From Nitrospirota bacterium (lineage in GTDB: Bacteria > Nitrospirota > Thermodesulfovibrionia > UBA6902), in the NCBI GenBank assembly GCA_016234115.1, contig JACRHD010000025.1, forward strand, positions 62,001-126,000: 64,000 bases of DNA, given 5' to 3'. Positions within the stretch are counted from its first letter, which is position 1. Each line of letters begins with the position of its first letter. Under the pieces are notes generated by a model. It was not told where the DNA came from, made no database searches, and saw only the letters and a list, made by a program, of their open reading frames with translations. This document shows, one piece after another, positions 1-9,121 of this stretch. The translations under genes and the position numbers were made by a program.

Positions 1-1
1 C

Positions 2-100
2 GGAGACGGCAGGGCCGCGGAAAGAATAGTGGAGACCCTGATCGGATCCTTCGAATGTCGGAAGTGCCCGTCCGGCGGAGCGCATGGAGGGCCTTTTTAG
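2..100 (+). CDS. C-terminal end of a probable UDP-GlcNAc 2-epimerase-like protein (5' cut by window edge)
   Basis: An open frame enters the window and ends at TAG 98-100, overlapping the next gene by 17 bp. The visible 32 residues begin GDGRAAERIVETL, which resembles the conserved C-terminal helix of non-hydrolysing UDP-N-acetylglucosamine 2-epimerases (typically YGDGxAAxRIV). Such enzymes feed ManNAc-type sugars into surface glycans, which fits the polysaccharide genes downstream. Only the tail is visible, so the identification rests on one short motif. Confidence 0.5.
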   Translation, partial: GDGRAAERIVETLIGSFECRKCPSGGAHGGPF

Positions 101-974
101 ACAGCGGATGACTCAGGCCTTACAAGTCCATTCCTTCCCGGAGAGGATCGTTATTGAATTGACCCCACGGTGCAATCTCTCCTGCCCAATGTGTCCCGGC
201 CGTCACATGCAGCCTCAGGACGGCAATATCAGCGGGGAGTTATGGGAGAAGCTCATCGATGAAATCGCCCGGACAAATCCGGGGTCGATAGTTATCCCTT
301 TCTGGCGCGGTGAATCGTTGCTGCATCCGGACTTTGAAGGTCTCCTGAAATATGCCTTGAGCAGGTCGGTCAGAATCCACATATCTACCAACGGACATTC
401 CATGACGGAGAGTCAAAGCAGGACACTGACGCGCTGCGAATTCGTCACTTTCAGCGTGCATACGCTTAAAGGATATTCCAACGCAAAACAATTCCTGTCC
501 CTCAGGGAAGGGGCTTGTCCGCTGGTACAACTGTCGTTTGTCCGGGGAGAGGAGACAGCAGCAAGGCTTCTTGAAACCGTGCTCGCTTCCCCTGATTTGG
601 AAGGCTTCGACAGTATCAGGCTCTATGAAGAGCATACGAAAGAAGGCGTATTCGGGAGGGCGGACGTGTCCAAAGACCCGCAGAGACGCTTTTGCAATAA
701 ATTGCAAGACACGCTGGTCATTGCGTACGACGGCTCATTTTCCCGCTGCAACCATATCTGGGTGACAGAAAATGGAATTAATCTCAACGGCTCCAGTATT
801 GCGGAGGTATGGACTTCCGCCATGCTGGAGCGCATACGCGGCGCTTATCCTGACGACAGGTGCGGCAAATGCGACCAATGGATAGGACATACTCTGGGCG
901 AGTCATGGCGAATGGAAGCCGGCAGACTCGATCATCGTATATTTGCGGCCGGTAATCGGAATGAGAAAAATTAA
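84..974 (+). CDS. Radical SAM/SPASM domain protein
   Basis: A 296-residue radical SAM enzyme. The CxxxCxxC motif that binds the SAM-cleaving 4Fe-4S cluster is at C30, C34 and C37. A C-terminal SPASM-like set of cysteines (about C204, C222, C260, C263) would bind an auxiliary cluster. The substrate is unknown; SPASM enzymes modify peptides, proteins or sugars. It overlaps both neighbours, so it is part of the polysaccharide operon. The ATG at 84 lies inside the upstream frame, which suggests translational coupling. No precursor peptide gene is visible nearby. Confidence 0.85.
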   Translation: MEGLFRQRMTQALQVHSFPERIVIELTPRCNLSCPMCPGRHMQPQDGNISGELWEKLIDEIARTNPGSIVIPFWRGESLLHPDFEGLLKYALSRSVRIHISTNGHSMTESQSRTLTRCEFVTFSVHTLKGYSNAKQFLSLREGACPLVQLSFVRGEETAARLLETVLASPDLEGFDSIRLYEEHTKEGVFGRADVSKDPQRRFCNKLQDTLVIAYDGSFSRCNHIWVTENGINLNGSSIAEVWTSAMLERIRGAYPDDRCGKCDQWIGHTLGESWRMEAGRLDHRIFAAGNRNEKN

Positions 975-2103
975 TATCTCCACGCCATCTCTGGGTAAGG
1001 ACGAGTGGGACGCCTTAAAGGGACCTCTGTTTAACGGGTGGGTGACCCAGGGGCCCAGGGTCGCGGAATTCGAAAGGTCTTTTGCGGAGAAACACGATGT
1101 TGCATATGCCATAGCAACAACAAGCTGCACCACTGCCCTGCATCTTGCCCTCGCTGCGTTAGGCATCGGCGCCGGCGATGAGGTAATTGTTCCTGCCTTT
1201 ACCTGGATAGCAACTGCCAATGTCGTTGAATATACCGGGGCGAGACCCGTGTTTTGCGATATTGACCGGACAAGCTATAATATCGACCCCTCCCAGGCGG
1301 AAAAATTAATTACCTCAAAGACACGCGCAATAATACCTGTGCATCTTTTCGGTCTGTGCGCGGACATGGAGCGGCTGTCAGCGACCTGCAGGGCAAGGGG
1401 GATCAGAATCATCGAGGACGCAGCCTGTGCCGCAGGGGCCTCATATATGAAGCGAATGGCCGGGTCCTTCGGCGATATCGGATGTTTTTCCTTTCATCCA
1501 AGGAAGATCATAACTACGGGGGAAGGCGGCATGTGCACTACAAATGATAAGGAGCTGGCAGACCGCATGATATGCCTGAGAAACCACGGCGCCTCCGTGT
1601 CCGAGGAAGAGCGGCATGGGGGGCCAAGACCTTATTTAATGCCGGACTTCAATATGCTCGGCTTTAATTACCGGATGACGGACATACAGGGCGCAGTCGG
1701 TTCAGTCCAGCTCGGCAAGTTGTCTTCTCTTATAAAGGAACGGCAGCACTGGGCCGGCTGGTACAGGGAGCAGCTTGCTGATTTGCCGTGGCTCAGGACG
1801 CCGGTCGTCCCGGAAGGTTTTGAGCATGTATATCAGTCCTATGTCTGTTATGTCGACGAAGACAGGGCCCTTCTGTCACGCAACGCCATAATGGAAAGAC
1901 TGCATGCAAAAGGGATCTCAACGAGGCCGGGGACACACGCGGTGCATATGTTGAATTACTATGCAATAAAATACGGATTGCGCCCGGAAGACTATCCCGC
2001 GGCCCGCGATTGCGACAGGAACACGCTCGCGATTCCCTTACACAACAAGATGGAAAAACAGGATTACGAGTATATCATTCAGGTCCTGAAAGGTTTGCGG
2101 TAA
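961..2103 (+). CDS. DegT/DnrJ/EryC1/StrS family sugar aminotransferase
   Basis: A PLP-dependent aminotransferase of 380 residues that converts a nucleotide-linked keto-sugar into an amino sugar. K182, in the segment SFHPRKIITTGEGG, is the expected internal-aldimine lysine, and IEDAACA near residue 152 supplies the PLP-contacting Asp. The ATG at 961 was chosen over a TTG at 943 because family members begin close to RKINIS. The start overlaps the upstream stop by 14 bp. An amino sugar from this step would be a natural substrate for the two formyltransferases in the locus. The exact sugar cannot be told from sequence alone. Confidence 0.88.
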   Translation: MRKINISTPSLGKDEWDALKGPLFNGWVTQGPRVAEFERSFAEKHDVAYAIATTSCTTALHLALAALGIGAGDEVIVPAFTWIATANVVEYTGARPVFCDIDRTSYNIDPSQAEKLITSKTRAIIPVHLFGLCADMERLSATCRARGIRIIEDAACAAGASYMKRMAGSFGDIGCFSFHPRKIITTGEGGMCTTNDKELADRMICLRNHGASVSEEERHGGPRPYLMPDFNMLGFNYRMTDIQGAVGSVQLGKLSSLIKERQHWAGWYREQLADLPWLRTPVVPEGFEHVYQSYVCYVDEDRALLSRNAIMERLHAKGISTRPGTHAVHMLNYYAIKYGLRPEDYPAARDCDRNTLAIPLHNKMEKQDYEYIIQVLKGLR

Positions 2104-2107
2104 CGGC

Positions 2108-3988
2108 ATGTGCGGCGTGGCCGGGATATTCAATTTAAACGAAGAGGCGGCGTCACCGGACCTGCTGCGGAAAATGACCGATGCGATGGCCCATCGCGGC
2201 CCGGACGGCGAAGGGTTCTATACGGACAACGTCATCGGACTCGGCCATCGCAGGCTCGCCGTCATCGATCTTTCGCCGGCCGGCCGTCAGCCTATGCTGA
2301 CCGACGACAAACGGTACGCGCTTACTTATAACGGCGAAATCTATAATTTCCGGGAATTGAGAGCGGAGCTTGAGAAACTGGGGTATGGTTTTCATTCGAG
2401 GACGGATTCGGAAGTAGTGTTGAACGCCTACGCGGAATGGGGTGAAAACTGCATAATGCGATTCAACGGCATGTTTGCCTTTGCCGTATGGGACAGGGAG
2501 AAACGGGTGCTTTTTTTAGCAAGAGACCGCTATGGCATCAAACCGTTATACTATGCCTTTCTTGGGAACACCTTCATTTTTGCTTCTGAACAAAAGGCGA
2601 TATTGGCCCATCAGGATTTCAGAAAGACGGTTGATAAAGAGGCGTTACTGGAGTATTTCACATTTCAGAACATATTTACGGACAGGACTTTTTTTAAGGA
2701 CATAAAACTCTTCCCCGCGGGGCATTACGGCATAGTCAGGTCCGGCGGCGGAAGCGGGCGGCTTGAGAAGGTCATGTACTGGGACTTTGATTTCGGGGAG
2801 CCCGAAGAGGCCGCCGATGACAGGGAGTACGAGGAAGAGCTTGACAGGCTCTTTATACAGGCGGTGAGAAGACAGCTCGTTTCGGACGTCGATCTGGGAA
2901 CGTATCTGAGCGGCGGGATCGATTCCGGCTCCATTACGGCCATTGCCGCGACCGAGCTCCCCTACATAAAGACATTCACCTGCGGATTCGACCTCCATTC
3001 AGCTTCCGGACTTGAGCTCGGTTTCGACGAAAGAGAGAAATCCGAATTCATGTCGTATCTGTTCAGGACCGAGCATTATGAAATGGTGCTGAAGTCCGGC
3101 GACATGGAGAGGATACTCCCCATATTCGCATGGCACCTTGAAGAGCCCCGTGTGGGACAGAGCTATCCGAATTTTTACACCGCTCAACTGGCCTCCAAAT
3201 TCGTCAAGGTCGTCCTTTCAGGCGCGGGAGGAGATGAGTTGTTCGGGGGTTACCCCTGGCGTTACTACCGCGCAGTCGTAAATGATGATTTTGAACACTA
3301 TATAGACAAATACTACAATTACTGGCAGAGGCTTATTCCGAACGAGACCATCCGGGAAATTTTCAGTCCCATGTGGAACGAAGTCAGGCACGTGTGGACA
3401 AGGGACATTTTCAAAGACGTCTTCAAAAAGCATGAGCACAATTTAAGACAGCCCGGCGATTACGTAAACCACTCCCTGTACTTCGAGTCCAAGACGTTTC
3501 TTCACGGCTTGCTCATAGTCGAAGACAAACTCAGCATGGCCCATTCGTTGGAGACCAGGGTGCCGTTTCTCGATAACGACCTCGTCGATTTCTCCATGCG
3601 CGTCCCGGTGCGTCTGAAATTAAAGAATTTAACGGACGTGATACGGTTAAACGAAAATGAACCCGGGCCCAAGACGGCCAAATATTTTGAAAAAACGAAC
3701 GACGGCAAACTCCTCCTGCGCCGTGTCATGGAACGCTATATCCCCCCGGAGGTCACAACCGCCGTCAAACAGGGCTTTTCGGCCCCCGACTCTTCCTGGT
3801 TTAAAGGTGAAAGCATGGATTATGTTCAACGGGAATTGTTCAATAAGAAAGCCCGGATATACGAATATCTGGATTATGAAACCGTACGGAATTTGGTAAA
3901 AGAACACCTCGAAGGCAGACAGAACCGGAGATTGTTCATATGGTCGCTGCTGAATTTTGAGTGGTGGTTGAGGAAGTTTTTGCTTTAA
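2108..3988 (+). CDS. asnB: Asparagine synthase (glutamine-hydrolysing) family amidotransferase, copy 1
   Basis: A 626-residue two-domain enzyme. The N-terminal Ntn glutaminase starts MCGVAG, so Cys2 is the nucleophile after Met removal, and the YNGEIYN segment contributes the glutamine site. The synthase domain has the PP-loop SGGIDS near residue 266. It adenylates a carboxylate and transfers ammonia to it. Within glycan loci such enzymes commonly amidate uronic acids rather than making free asparagine, which is the inferred role here. It starts 4 bp after the aminotransferase. It is the first of three divergent copies in the locus. Confidence 0.85.
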   Translation: MCGVAGIFNLNEEAASPDLLRKMTDAMAHRGPDGEGFYTDNVIGLGHRRLAVIDLSPAGRQPMLTDDKRYALTYNGEIYNFRELRAELEKLGYGFHSRTDSEVVLNAYAEWGENCIMRFNGMFAFAVWDREKRVLFLARDRYGIKPLYYAFLGNTFIFASEQKAILAHQDFRKTVDKEALLEYFTFQNIFTDRTFFKDIKLFPAGHYGIVRSGGGSGRLEKVMYWDFDFGEPEEAADDREYEEELDRLFIQAVRRQLVSDVDLGTYLSGGIDSGSITAIAATELPYIKTFTCGFDLHSASGLELGFDEREKSEFMSYLFRTEHYEMVLKSGDMERILPIFAWHLEEPRVGQSYPNFYTAQLASKFVKVVLSGAGGDELFGGYPWRYYRAVVNDDFEHYIDKYYNYWQRLIPNETIREIFSPMWNEVRHVWTRDIFKDVFKKHEHNLRQPGDYVNHSLYFESKTFLHGLLIVEDKLSMAHSLETRVPFLDNDLVDFSMRVPVRLKLKNLTDVIRLNENEPGPKTAKYFEKTNDGKLLLRRVMERYIPPEVTTAVKQGFSAPDSSWFKGESMDYVQRELFNKKARIYEYLDYETVRNLVKEHLEGRQNRRLFIWSLLNFEWWLRKFLL

Positions 3989-3989
3989 T

Positions 3990-4877
3990 ATGAGCGATAG
4001 GAAGCAACAGCAGACGAGCGAGTGTTTTGCCTATAAATGGGCAAAAAGAGAGACCTATGAAAGCGAGGCGGTAAAACAAAAAATTTACAAATGGCTCGTT
4101 GAAAGGTATTTCGGCTCAGAAGACGCGAGGGCCGTCTTCTTAGCCGGAAATAAGGGCAAAAAGATACTGGATGCCGGCTGTGGAAGCGGTTTTTCCGCGT
4201 CACTCCTGTTTGGAAGACATTTAAATGAAATGGAATATACCGGTGTGGATATTTCCGATTCAGTCGATACCGCGCGGGCAAGATTTCGGGAACAGGGTAT
4301 CCGCGGGGACTTTATCAAAGACTCTATTGCGGACATGAGGCTCGGCGACAGGTTCGACGTCATAATCTCCGAAGGGGTCCTTCACCACACGTCAGTCCCC
4401 TTTGATTCATTCAGGAACCTTGTTTCTCATCTGAATAACAAGGGCGTCATTATGTTTTATGTTTACAGGAAGAAAGCCCCTGCAAGGGAGTTCGCCGATG
4501 ATTTTATCAGAGAAAGGCTCAAATCACTGTCGGACGAAGAGGCGTGGGAAAAATTGCTGCCTTTGACCAAACTGGGAAAAATTATCGGGGACCTTAATAT
4601 TGAGATGGAAATCGACGAAGACATCGACATGCTGGAAATTCCGAAGGGCCGGTACAACATACAGAGATTTTTTTACTGGTTCTTTCTGAAAATGTATTAC
4701 GATGAGAAGTTCTCTCTTGAAGAAATGAACCATATAAACTTCGACTGGTATCGGCCGTTAAACTGCCACCGCCATACGCCCGAGGAAGTGCGGCAATGGT
4801 GCGCCGAGGCGGGAGTCGTCATAGAGCGAATGGACGTGCAGGAAGCGGGGATAACGGTCGTGGCGTCAAAAAAGTGA
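3990..4877 (+). CDS. Class I SAM-dependent methyltransferase
   Basis: A 295-residue methyltransferase. Motif I, ILDAGCGSGFSAS, lies near residues 59-70 and motif II, YTGVDIS, follows at the expected distance. A segment DVIISEGVLHHT matches the post-II region of small-molecule methyltransferases. The C-terminal 100 residues are family-variable and probably fix the substrate. It begins one base after the upstream stop and abuts the next gene, so it is in the operon. Methylation of a sugar or of the growing chain end is inferred from context only. Confidence 0.82.
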   Translation: MSDRKQQQTSECFAYKWAKRETYESEAVKQKIYKWLVERYFGSEDARAVFLAGNKGKKILDAGCGSGFSASLLFGRHLNEMEYTGVDISDSVDTARARFREQGIRGDFIKDSIADMRLGDRFDVIISEGVLHHTSVPFDSFRNLVSHLNNKGVIMFYVYRKKAPAREFADDFIRERLKSLSDEEAWEKLLPLTKLGKIIGDLNIEMEIDEDIDMLEIPKGRYNIQRFFYWFFLKMYYDEKFSLEEMNHINFDWYRPLNCHRHTPEEVRQWCAEAGVVIERMDVQEAGITVVASKK

Positions 4878-4878
4878 T

Positions 4879-5973
4879 ATGCGGCCCGACCCGGGAACAG
4901 ACATAAGCGTTCCCCCGGATATCCATGTGGACACTCTGGATGATACGCGTTCAGACGCTTATACTGAATTTCTGCTTTCGATGCCGACAACGCTGTTGTA
5001 CGCCTCTGACCGGTACCGCCGGCTGCTCAAAGCGTATCTGGGCGCAGAAGACCGGTACCTGCTCGCCCTGGACGGGCATGATCGCATTGTCGGCGCATTG
5101 CCGGTTTTCCTGAAAAGGAACAGGAGGCTCGGCAACGTTCTGAACTCGCTTCCCTTCTTCGGCAGCAATGGAGGAATCATAACCCATGCGAACCCGGAGG
5201 CAAAACGCCGCCTGATCGATGCGTGGCATGCCCTGACTGAAAAAGAACAATGTATCTCAGCCACCCTCATCACGTCTCCGTTTGAGCCGGACATGGACTT
5301 TTACAAACAGCATACGCATTACTCATACCTTGACCGGCGTATAGGACAATTGACGCGATTGCCGGAACTCCCGGCAGCGGAGGACCTGGAACGGCGGCTC
5401 ATGGGAATTTTTCAGGACCCCCGTCCACGCAATATCCGGAAGGCATTGAAAAACGGGATTGCGGTGACCGCGGAATGCGGAAAAGACAATCTGGATTTCC
5501 TGATGGCTACCCATAAGGAAAATATGAAGGTAATCGGCGGCACTCCCAAGGACGAAAGTTTTTTCCGGCTCATACCCGAGATTTTTCGCTACGGCGAGGA
5601 TTTCCTGGTTTACACGGCATATAGGGGCAGTGAACCTGTTGCGGCGTTATTGCTTTTTTATTTCAATAAAACCGTCGAATATTTCACGCCCGTCATCAAA
5701 GAGAATTATCGGACGTTCCAGCCTCTCAGCCTTATCATATTCGAGGCCATGAAAGACGCGGTGGCAAGAGGGTATCAGTGGTGGAACTGGGGCGGGACCT
5801 GGCTTTCCCAGGATGGAGTTTATGATTTCAAGAAAAAATGGGGGGCCGAAGACATGCCTTATTTTTATTATACGCGCGCAGATGAAGAGTGGCTCCTGCA
5901 TCGCACGCAAGAGGAACTGAAGGAGGAATATCCATGCTTCTTCACTGTTCCTTTCAGGGCCCTACAGCCATGA
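4879..5973 (+). CDS. FemAB/GNAT-like transferase
   Basis: A 364-residue protein with two GNAT-like halves as in FemAB-type and BioF2-like acyl/aminoacyl transferases. The N-terminal half contains LLALDGHDRIVGALPVF, and the C-terminal half has VAALLLFYFNKTVEYFTP followed by a WWNWGGT segment typical of these folds. Members attach amino acids or acyl groups to amino groups on glycans or peptidoglycan. An N-acylation of the amino sugar made in this locus is an inference. It starts one base after the methyltransferase stop and ends in an ATGA overlap with the next gene. Confidence 0.65.
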   Translation: MRPDPGTDISVPPDIHVDTLDDTRSDAYTEFLLSMPTTLLYASDRYRRLLKAYLGAEDRYLLALDGHDRIVGALPVFLKRNRRLGNVLNSLPFFGSNGGIITHANPEAKRRLIDAWHALTEKEQCISATLITSPFEPDMDFYKQHTHYSYLDRRIGQLTRLPELPAAEDLERRLMGIFQDPRPRNIRKALKNGIAVTAECGKDNLDFLMATHKENMKVIGGTPKDESFFRLIPEIFRYGEDFLVYTAYRGSEPVAALLLFYFNKTVEYFTPVIKENYRTFQPLSLIIFEAMKDAVARGYQWWNWGGTWLSQDGVYDFKKKWGAEDMPYFYYTRADEEWLLHRTQEELKEEYPCFFTVPFRALQP

Positions 5974-6728
5974 GGATCGTCTTCATGAGCGGAGGCGCCC
6001 GTGAAGCGGCGCTGCGCTGTCTCTTGGAGCATGGAGAGAACGTCGCAGCGGTGATTACGCCTCTTCTTTCAAAAAGAAACAACCGGTTCGAAGGGGTGAT
6101 CAAGACCGCTGCCGAGTTCGGCGTGGCAGTGTTTCCGGTGACGCCTGAATCGGTGACCGACACCCTCAAGAAAATCAGTTATGAAATATTGCTTTCCTGC
6201 GGGTTCCCATATATTCTTACCGGCGATTCCCTTGCCACCGCGCGTCATGCAATTAATGTTCACCCTACTCTTCTGCCCAAGTATCGGGGCTATCGGAGCG
6301 GACCTTATGTCATTCTGAACGGGGAGAAGGAATCCGGCGTCACGGTCCACCGGCTTACCGTGGAAATGGACAAAGGCCCCATATTGGCGCAGCGCGGCTT
6401 TGTTCTCAGCAGCTTCGATACGACAAAAAGCGTATACCGGAAGTGCCGGGAACTGGAGCCGGAATTGGTGCTCGAAACCATCCGGCAGTTGAAGAGCGGC
6501 GAGTGCCGGGAGACGCCCCAGGACGAGAGGCGCGCGACAACGTATACCCGCATCCGCACACCGGATGATTCGGAGATTAATCCTGAAAAGTCTCTCAAAG
6601 ACCTGTATAACGAGATACGCGCCTGCGATCCTGATGATTATCCTGCTTTTTTTTACGTCGACGGGCAGAAAGTTTGCATAAAATTGTGGAGGCCCGCAAA
6701 GCCCCGGGCAGAGGAGGACATGATCTGA
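5970..6728 (+). CDS. Methionyl-tRNA formyltransferase-like sugar N-formyltransferase, copy 1
   Basis: A 252-residue formyl transferase fold. The catalytic triad of the family is visible as N96 and H98 in INVHPTLLPKYRG and D134 in EMDKGPILA. The donor is 10-formyltetrahydrofolate. It lacks the full C-terminal tRNA-binding domain of Fmt, and its position in a glycan operon suggests N-formylation of a nucleotide amino sugar. The ATG at 5970 forms an ATGA overlap with the upstream stop; a longer frame begins at 5889 but would lie inside the previous gene. Confidence 0.8.
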   Translation: MRIVFMSGGAREAALRCLLEHGENVAAVITPLLSKRNNRFEGVIKTAAEFGVAVFPVTPESVTDTLKKISYEILLSCGFPYILTGDSLATARHAINVHPTLLPKYRGYRSGPYVILNGEKESGVTVHRLTVEMDKGPILAQRGFVLSSFDTTKSVYRKCRELEPELVLETIRQLKSGECRETPQDERRATTYTRIRTPDDSEINPEKSLKDLYNEIRACDPDDYPAFFYVDGQKVCIKLWRPAKPRAEEDMI

Positions 6729-6730
6729 AG

Positions 6731-7927
6731 ATGCAGCCTACCGACGTCCTTTCCTGCAAACGGTGCCGGAACTTTCTTTTCCTGAATGTGCTCGCCGAAA
6801 GAAACGGCGCAGCAGTCGACGGAGTCCTGTTTTGCAAAGACTGCGGAGCGCAGTGGGCCCTTGCGGATTCCGTGATAATAGATTCATATAGCGCGACAAA
6901 TGAGCGCCGCGTAGAGGAGTTCAATCGTCAATACGGCACCAAAATAGTTCTCGACGGCCGGATCGGTCCTTACAGTAAGTTTGTCAACGAAACACAAATT
7001 CCGAAAACACAAAGATGGTTCACCGCGCCCCGAAAGACCGCGGCCTTTCTTTACTACTGCACGGCCCTGCTCTTTGTGTGGTGTTATTTATTGCTCAAAG
7101 GACGGCGAAAGACGGGCGACCGGTTGCCATGCTCCATCATTAATCAACTCGTTGAATATTATTGGTATGTCCCGGAAATGGCCCTTTTCAAAGGACTGGA
7201 ATTAAGCGCCATTCTCGGTCGGCCTTTCGGCCGCAAGCCCGGCGTCGTCTGCGACATAGGAGGAGGAAACGGTTATGTCACGGACATGCTTTTAAGGGAA
7301 CGGCCTGCGTCTTACAGAATAAATATCGACCTCTTTGCCGCGCCGTCAACATCTTACGATCTCATCCTGAACCAGGACATAAAGGCGTGTTTGCTGCGTG
7401 ATGAAGTATGCGATACCGTCCTGAGCATTTGCGTAATGGAACATATTCCCGGGGCCTTGTCGCTTTTTCCTTCTATATATGCAAAACTCAGGAAGGGAGG
7501 CTCATTCTTCTTCACCATGCCGCGGACAGACTACACGCACGGACTTTTTCTCTATACGCTCCTGGCGCCTTTCAGCCGCCGTCTCGCGGAAAGATATGCG
7601 GCCTTCGACCTTAAAAAGGCATTCCACGTCTCACTCCACACCGGAGATGACATAAAGGCCGCGCTGCGCGGCGCGGGATTTAAAAATATTAAGGCCTGTC
7701 CCTTTTTTTCAAAAAAACTGCTGCGCCTCTACGATATGATAAACCTTCCGACAAAACTCTCTTCTCACTGGTATTTCTGGAATGAGCTCAAAAGCAAGGG
7801 GGATGCGTTTCCTGCGGTAAGGAGGGTCTTCAGCCGTTTGCTGCGTTCGGTCCTTGAGGGAATAAGCGCATTGGACGGATGTGATAATGAGGGGTGTACG
7901 CATACCCTGTATATATGCGAAAAATGA
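6731..7927 (+). CDS. Zinc-ribbon SAM methyltransferase with a membrane segment
   Basis: A 398-residue protein. It starts with a Trm112-like zinc ribbon (CKRC at residues 9-12, CKDC near 35-38). A hydrophobic stretch near 103-122 (FLYYCTALLFVWCYLLL) may be a membrane anchor. A class I methyltransferase domain follows, with VVCDIGGGNGYV as motif I and a SICVMEHIPG segment. The start at 6731 sits 2 bp after the upstream stop, with GAGGA about 10 bases upstream. An acceptor at the inner membrane, such as a lipid-linked glycan, is possible but not shown by sequence. Confidence 0.75.
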   Translation: MQPTDVLSCKRCRNFLFLNVLAERNGAAVDGVLFCKDCGAQWALADSVIIDSYSATNERRVEEFNRQYGTKIVLDGRIGPYSKFVNETQIPKTQRWFTAPRKTAAFLYYCTALLFVWCYLLLKGRRKTGDRLPCSIINQLVEYYWYVPEMALFKGLELSAILGRPFGRKPGVVCDIGGGNGYVTDMLLRERPASYRINIDLFAAPSTSYDLILNQDIKACLLRDEVCDTVLSICVMEHIPGALSLFPSIYAKLRKGGSFFFTMPRTDYTHGLFLYTLLAPFSRRLAERYAAFDLKKAFHVSLHTGDDIKAALRGAGFKNIKACPFFSKKLLRLYDMINLPTKLSSHWYFWNELKSKGDAFPAVRRVFSRLLRSVLEGISALDGCDNEGCTHTLYICEK

Positions 7928-7972
7928 GACGCTTCGAGACAGTTTCATAATTTAAAAAGGTGGGGCCGGACC

Positions 7973-9121
7973 GTGACCAATAAATTAAAATCCCTTGCCG
8001 CGCGCCTCCTCCGGAACTGGAGGGGGCCGAAATCCGACGTAGGTACGGAGAAGCCTGCCGCTTCACAGGTTGTTCAGCCCGCGCAGGACGACGAGGACGT
8101 TAAAAAGATCTCTCTCCAGAAGGCATATCTTCAGCGCGGGGTTTTTCCCGCCCAGTTTTCAGTAGTTCTCGGATCGGCGCCCTGCAATCATTCGTGTTTG
8201 TTCTGCCCGCAGTCGGTAGTGAAACCCGGGAAGGCCCAATGGCTTGATATGAAAGTCCTGGAGAAGTCGCTCAACGAGATGCCGGAGGAGAATATTTCGC
8301 TGAACATGTCGAGTTATTCGGAGACCATGCAGTGCCCTGTCCTTTTTCCCGCTATAGAAATGATGAAGCGCATCCGTCCGAATCTTCCCATCGTAATGGC
8401 GACAAACGGTTCGCAAATGACGGTCCGGAAGGTAGAGAAGCTGATAGAATTGGGGCTCGATAAACTGAGCTTCAGCTTTGACGCCGCCGACAGGGAAAGT
8501 TATAAGCAATTGATGCAAAAGGACGACTTTGAACAGGTGGAGCGTAATCTCGAAATGATATGCCGGGTGCGCAATGAGCATAAGAGCAACATGCAGATAC
8601 TTACTCACATAATGGGGTTTGAAAACCAGAGGGAACTTTACGAGACATTCAAACAGCGGTGGGACGGCATTGTCGATGTAGTCAGCTTTCGCTCAGTCGG
8701 GAATTGGGGTGATGAGGGCCTCGGACTGAAAAAGCGCCTTGAAGAAAGCGGCTTTGTCGCGATTTATAAAAAGCCCGAAAGAAGATTCCCCTGTACGTCG
8801 GTATTCATGCATTTCAAGCTTGCGCCTGACGGTCACTACTACCCCTGCGTTGCTTACGTCCCCCAGGATAATTACGCTGAACTCCAGTTATTGTCTTTGG
8901 GTGATGCGAGGGAGACCACCTTCAATGAAGCATGGGACCGTCTTGAAGTGATGCGTCAAAAGCACGTGGAAGGGAAATGGGATGAATGCCCCTACTGCGC
9001 AAAGTGCGACGTATGGGGGCTGTGGGAAGACATGTGGTTTGAGCGGAACGGTCTTTTTGATTTGGACGAATCAATAAAAAAGCTGAATTATTGGGAAAAG
9101 CAGGGTCCATCCGATAAATGA
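7973..9121 (+). CDS. Radical SAM/SPASM domain protein, copy 2
   Basis: A 382-residue radical SAM protein starting at GTG, with AAGGTGG about 10 bp upstream. C71, C75 and C78 form the CxxxCxxC motif. SPASM-type cysteines lie near C274, C292, C339, C342 and C345. The first 55 residues are basic and low in motifs, a possible adaptor region. The pattern matches radical SAM enzymes scattered in polysaccharide loci, whose chemistry is mostly unknown. It overlaps the next gene by ATGA, so the two products are probably made together. Confidence 0.85.
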   Translation: MTNKLKSLAARLLRNWRGPKSDVGTEKPAASQVVQPAQDDEDVKKISLQKAYLQRGVFPAQFSVVLGSAPCNHSCLFCPQSVVKPGKAQWLDMKVLEKSLNEMPEENISLNMSSYSETMQCPVLFPAIEMMKRIRPNLPIVMATNGSQMTVRKVEKLIELGLDKLSFSFDAADRESYKQLMQKDDFEQVERNLEMICRVRNEHKSNMQILTHIMGFENQRELYETFKQRWDGIVDVVSFRSVGNWGDEGLGLKKRLEESGFVAIYKKPERRFPCTSVFMHFKLAPDGHYYPCVAYVPQDNYAELQLLSLGDARETTFNEAWDRLEVMRQKHVEGKWDECPYCAKCDVWGLWEDMWFERNGLFDLDESIKKLNYWEKQGPSDK

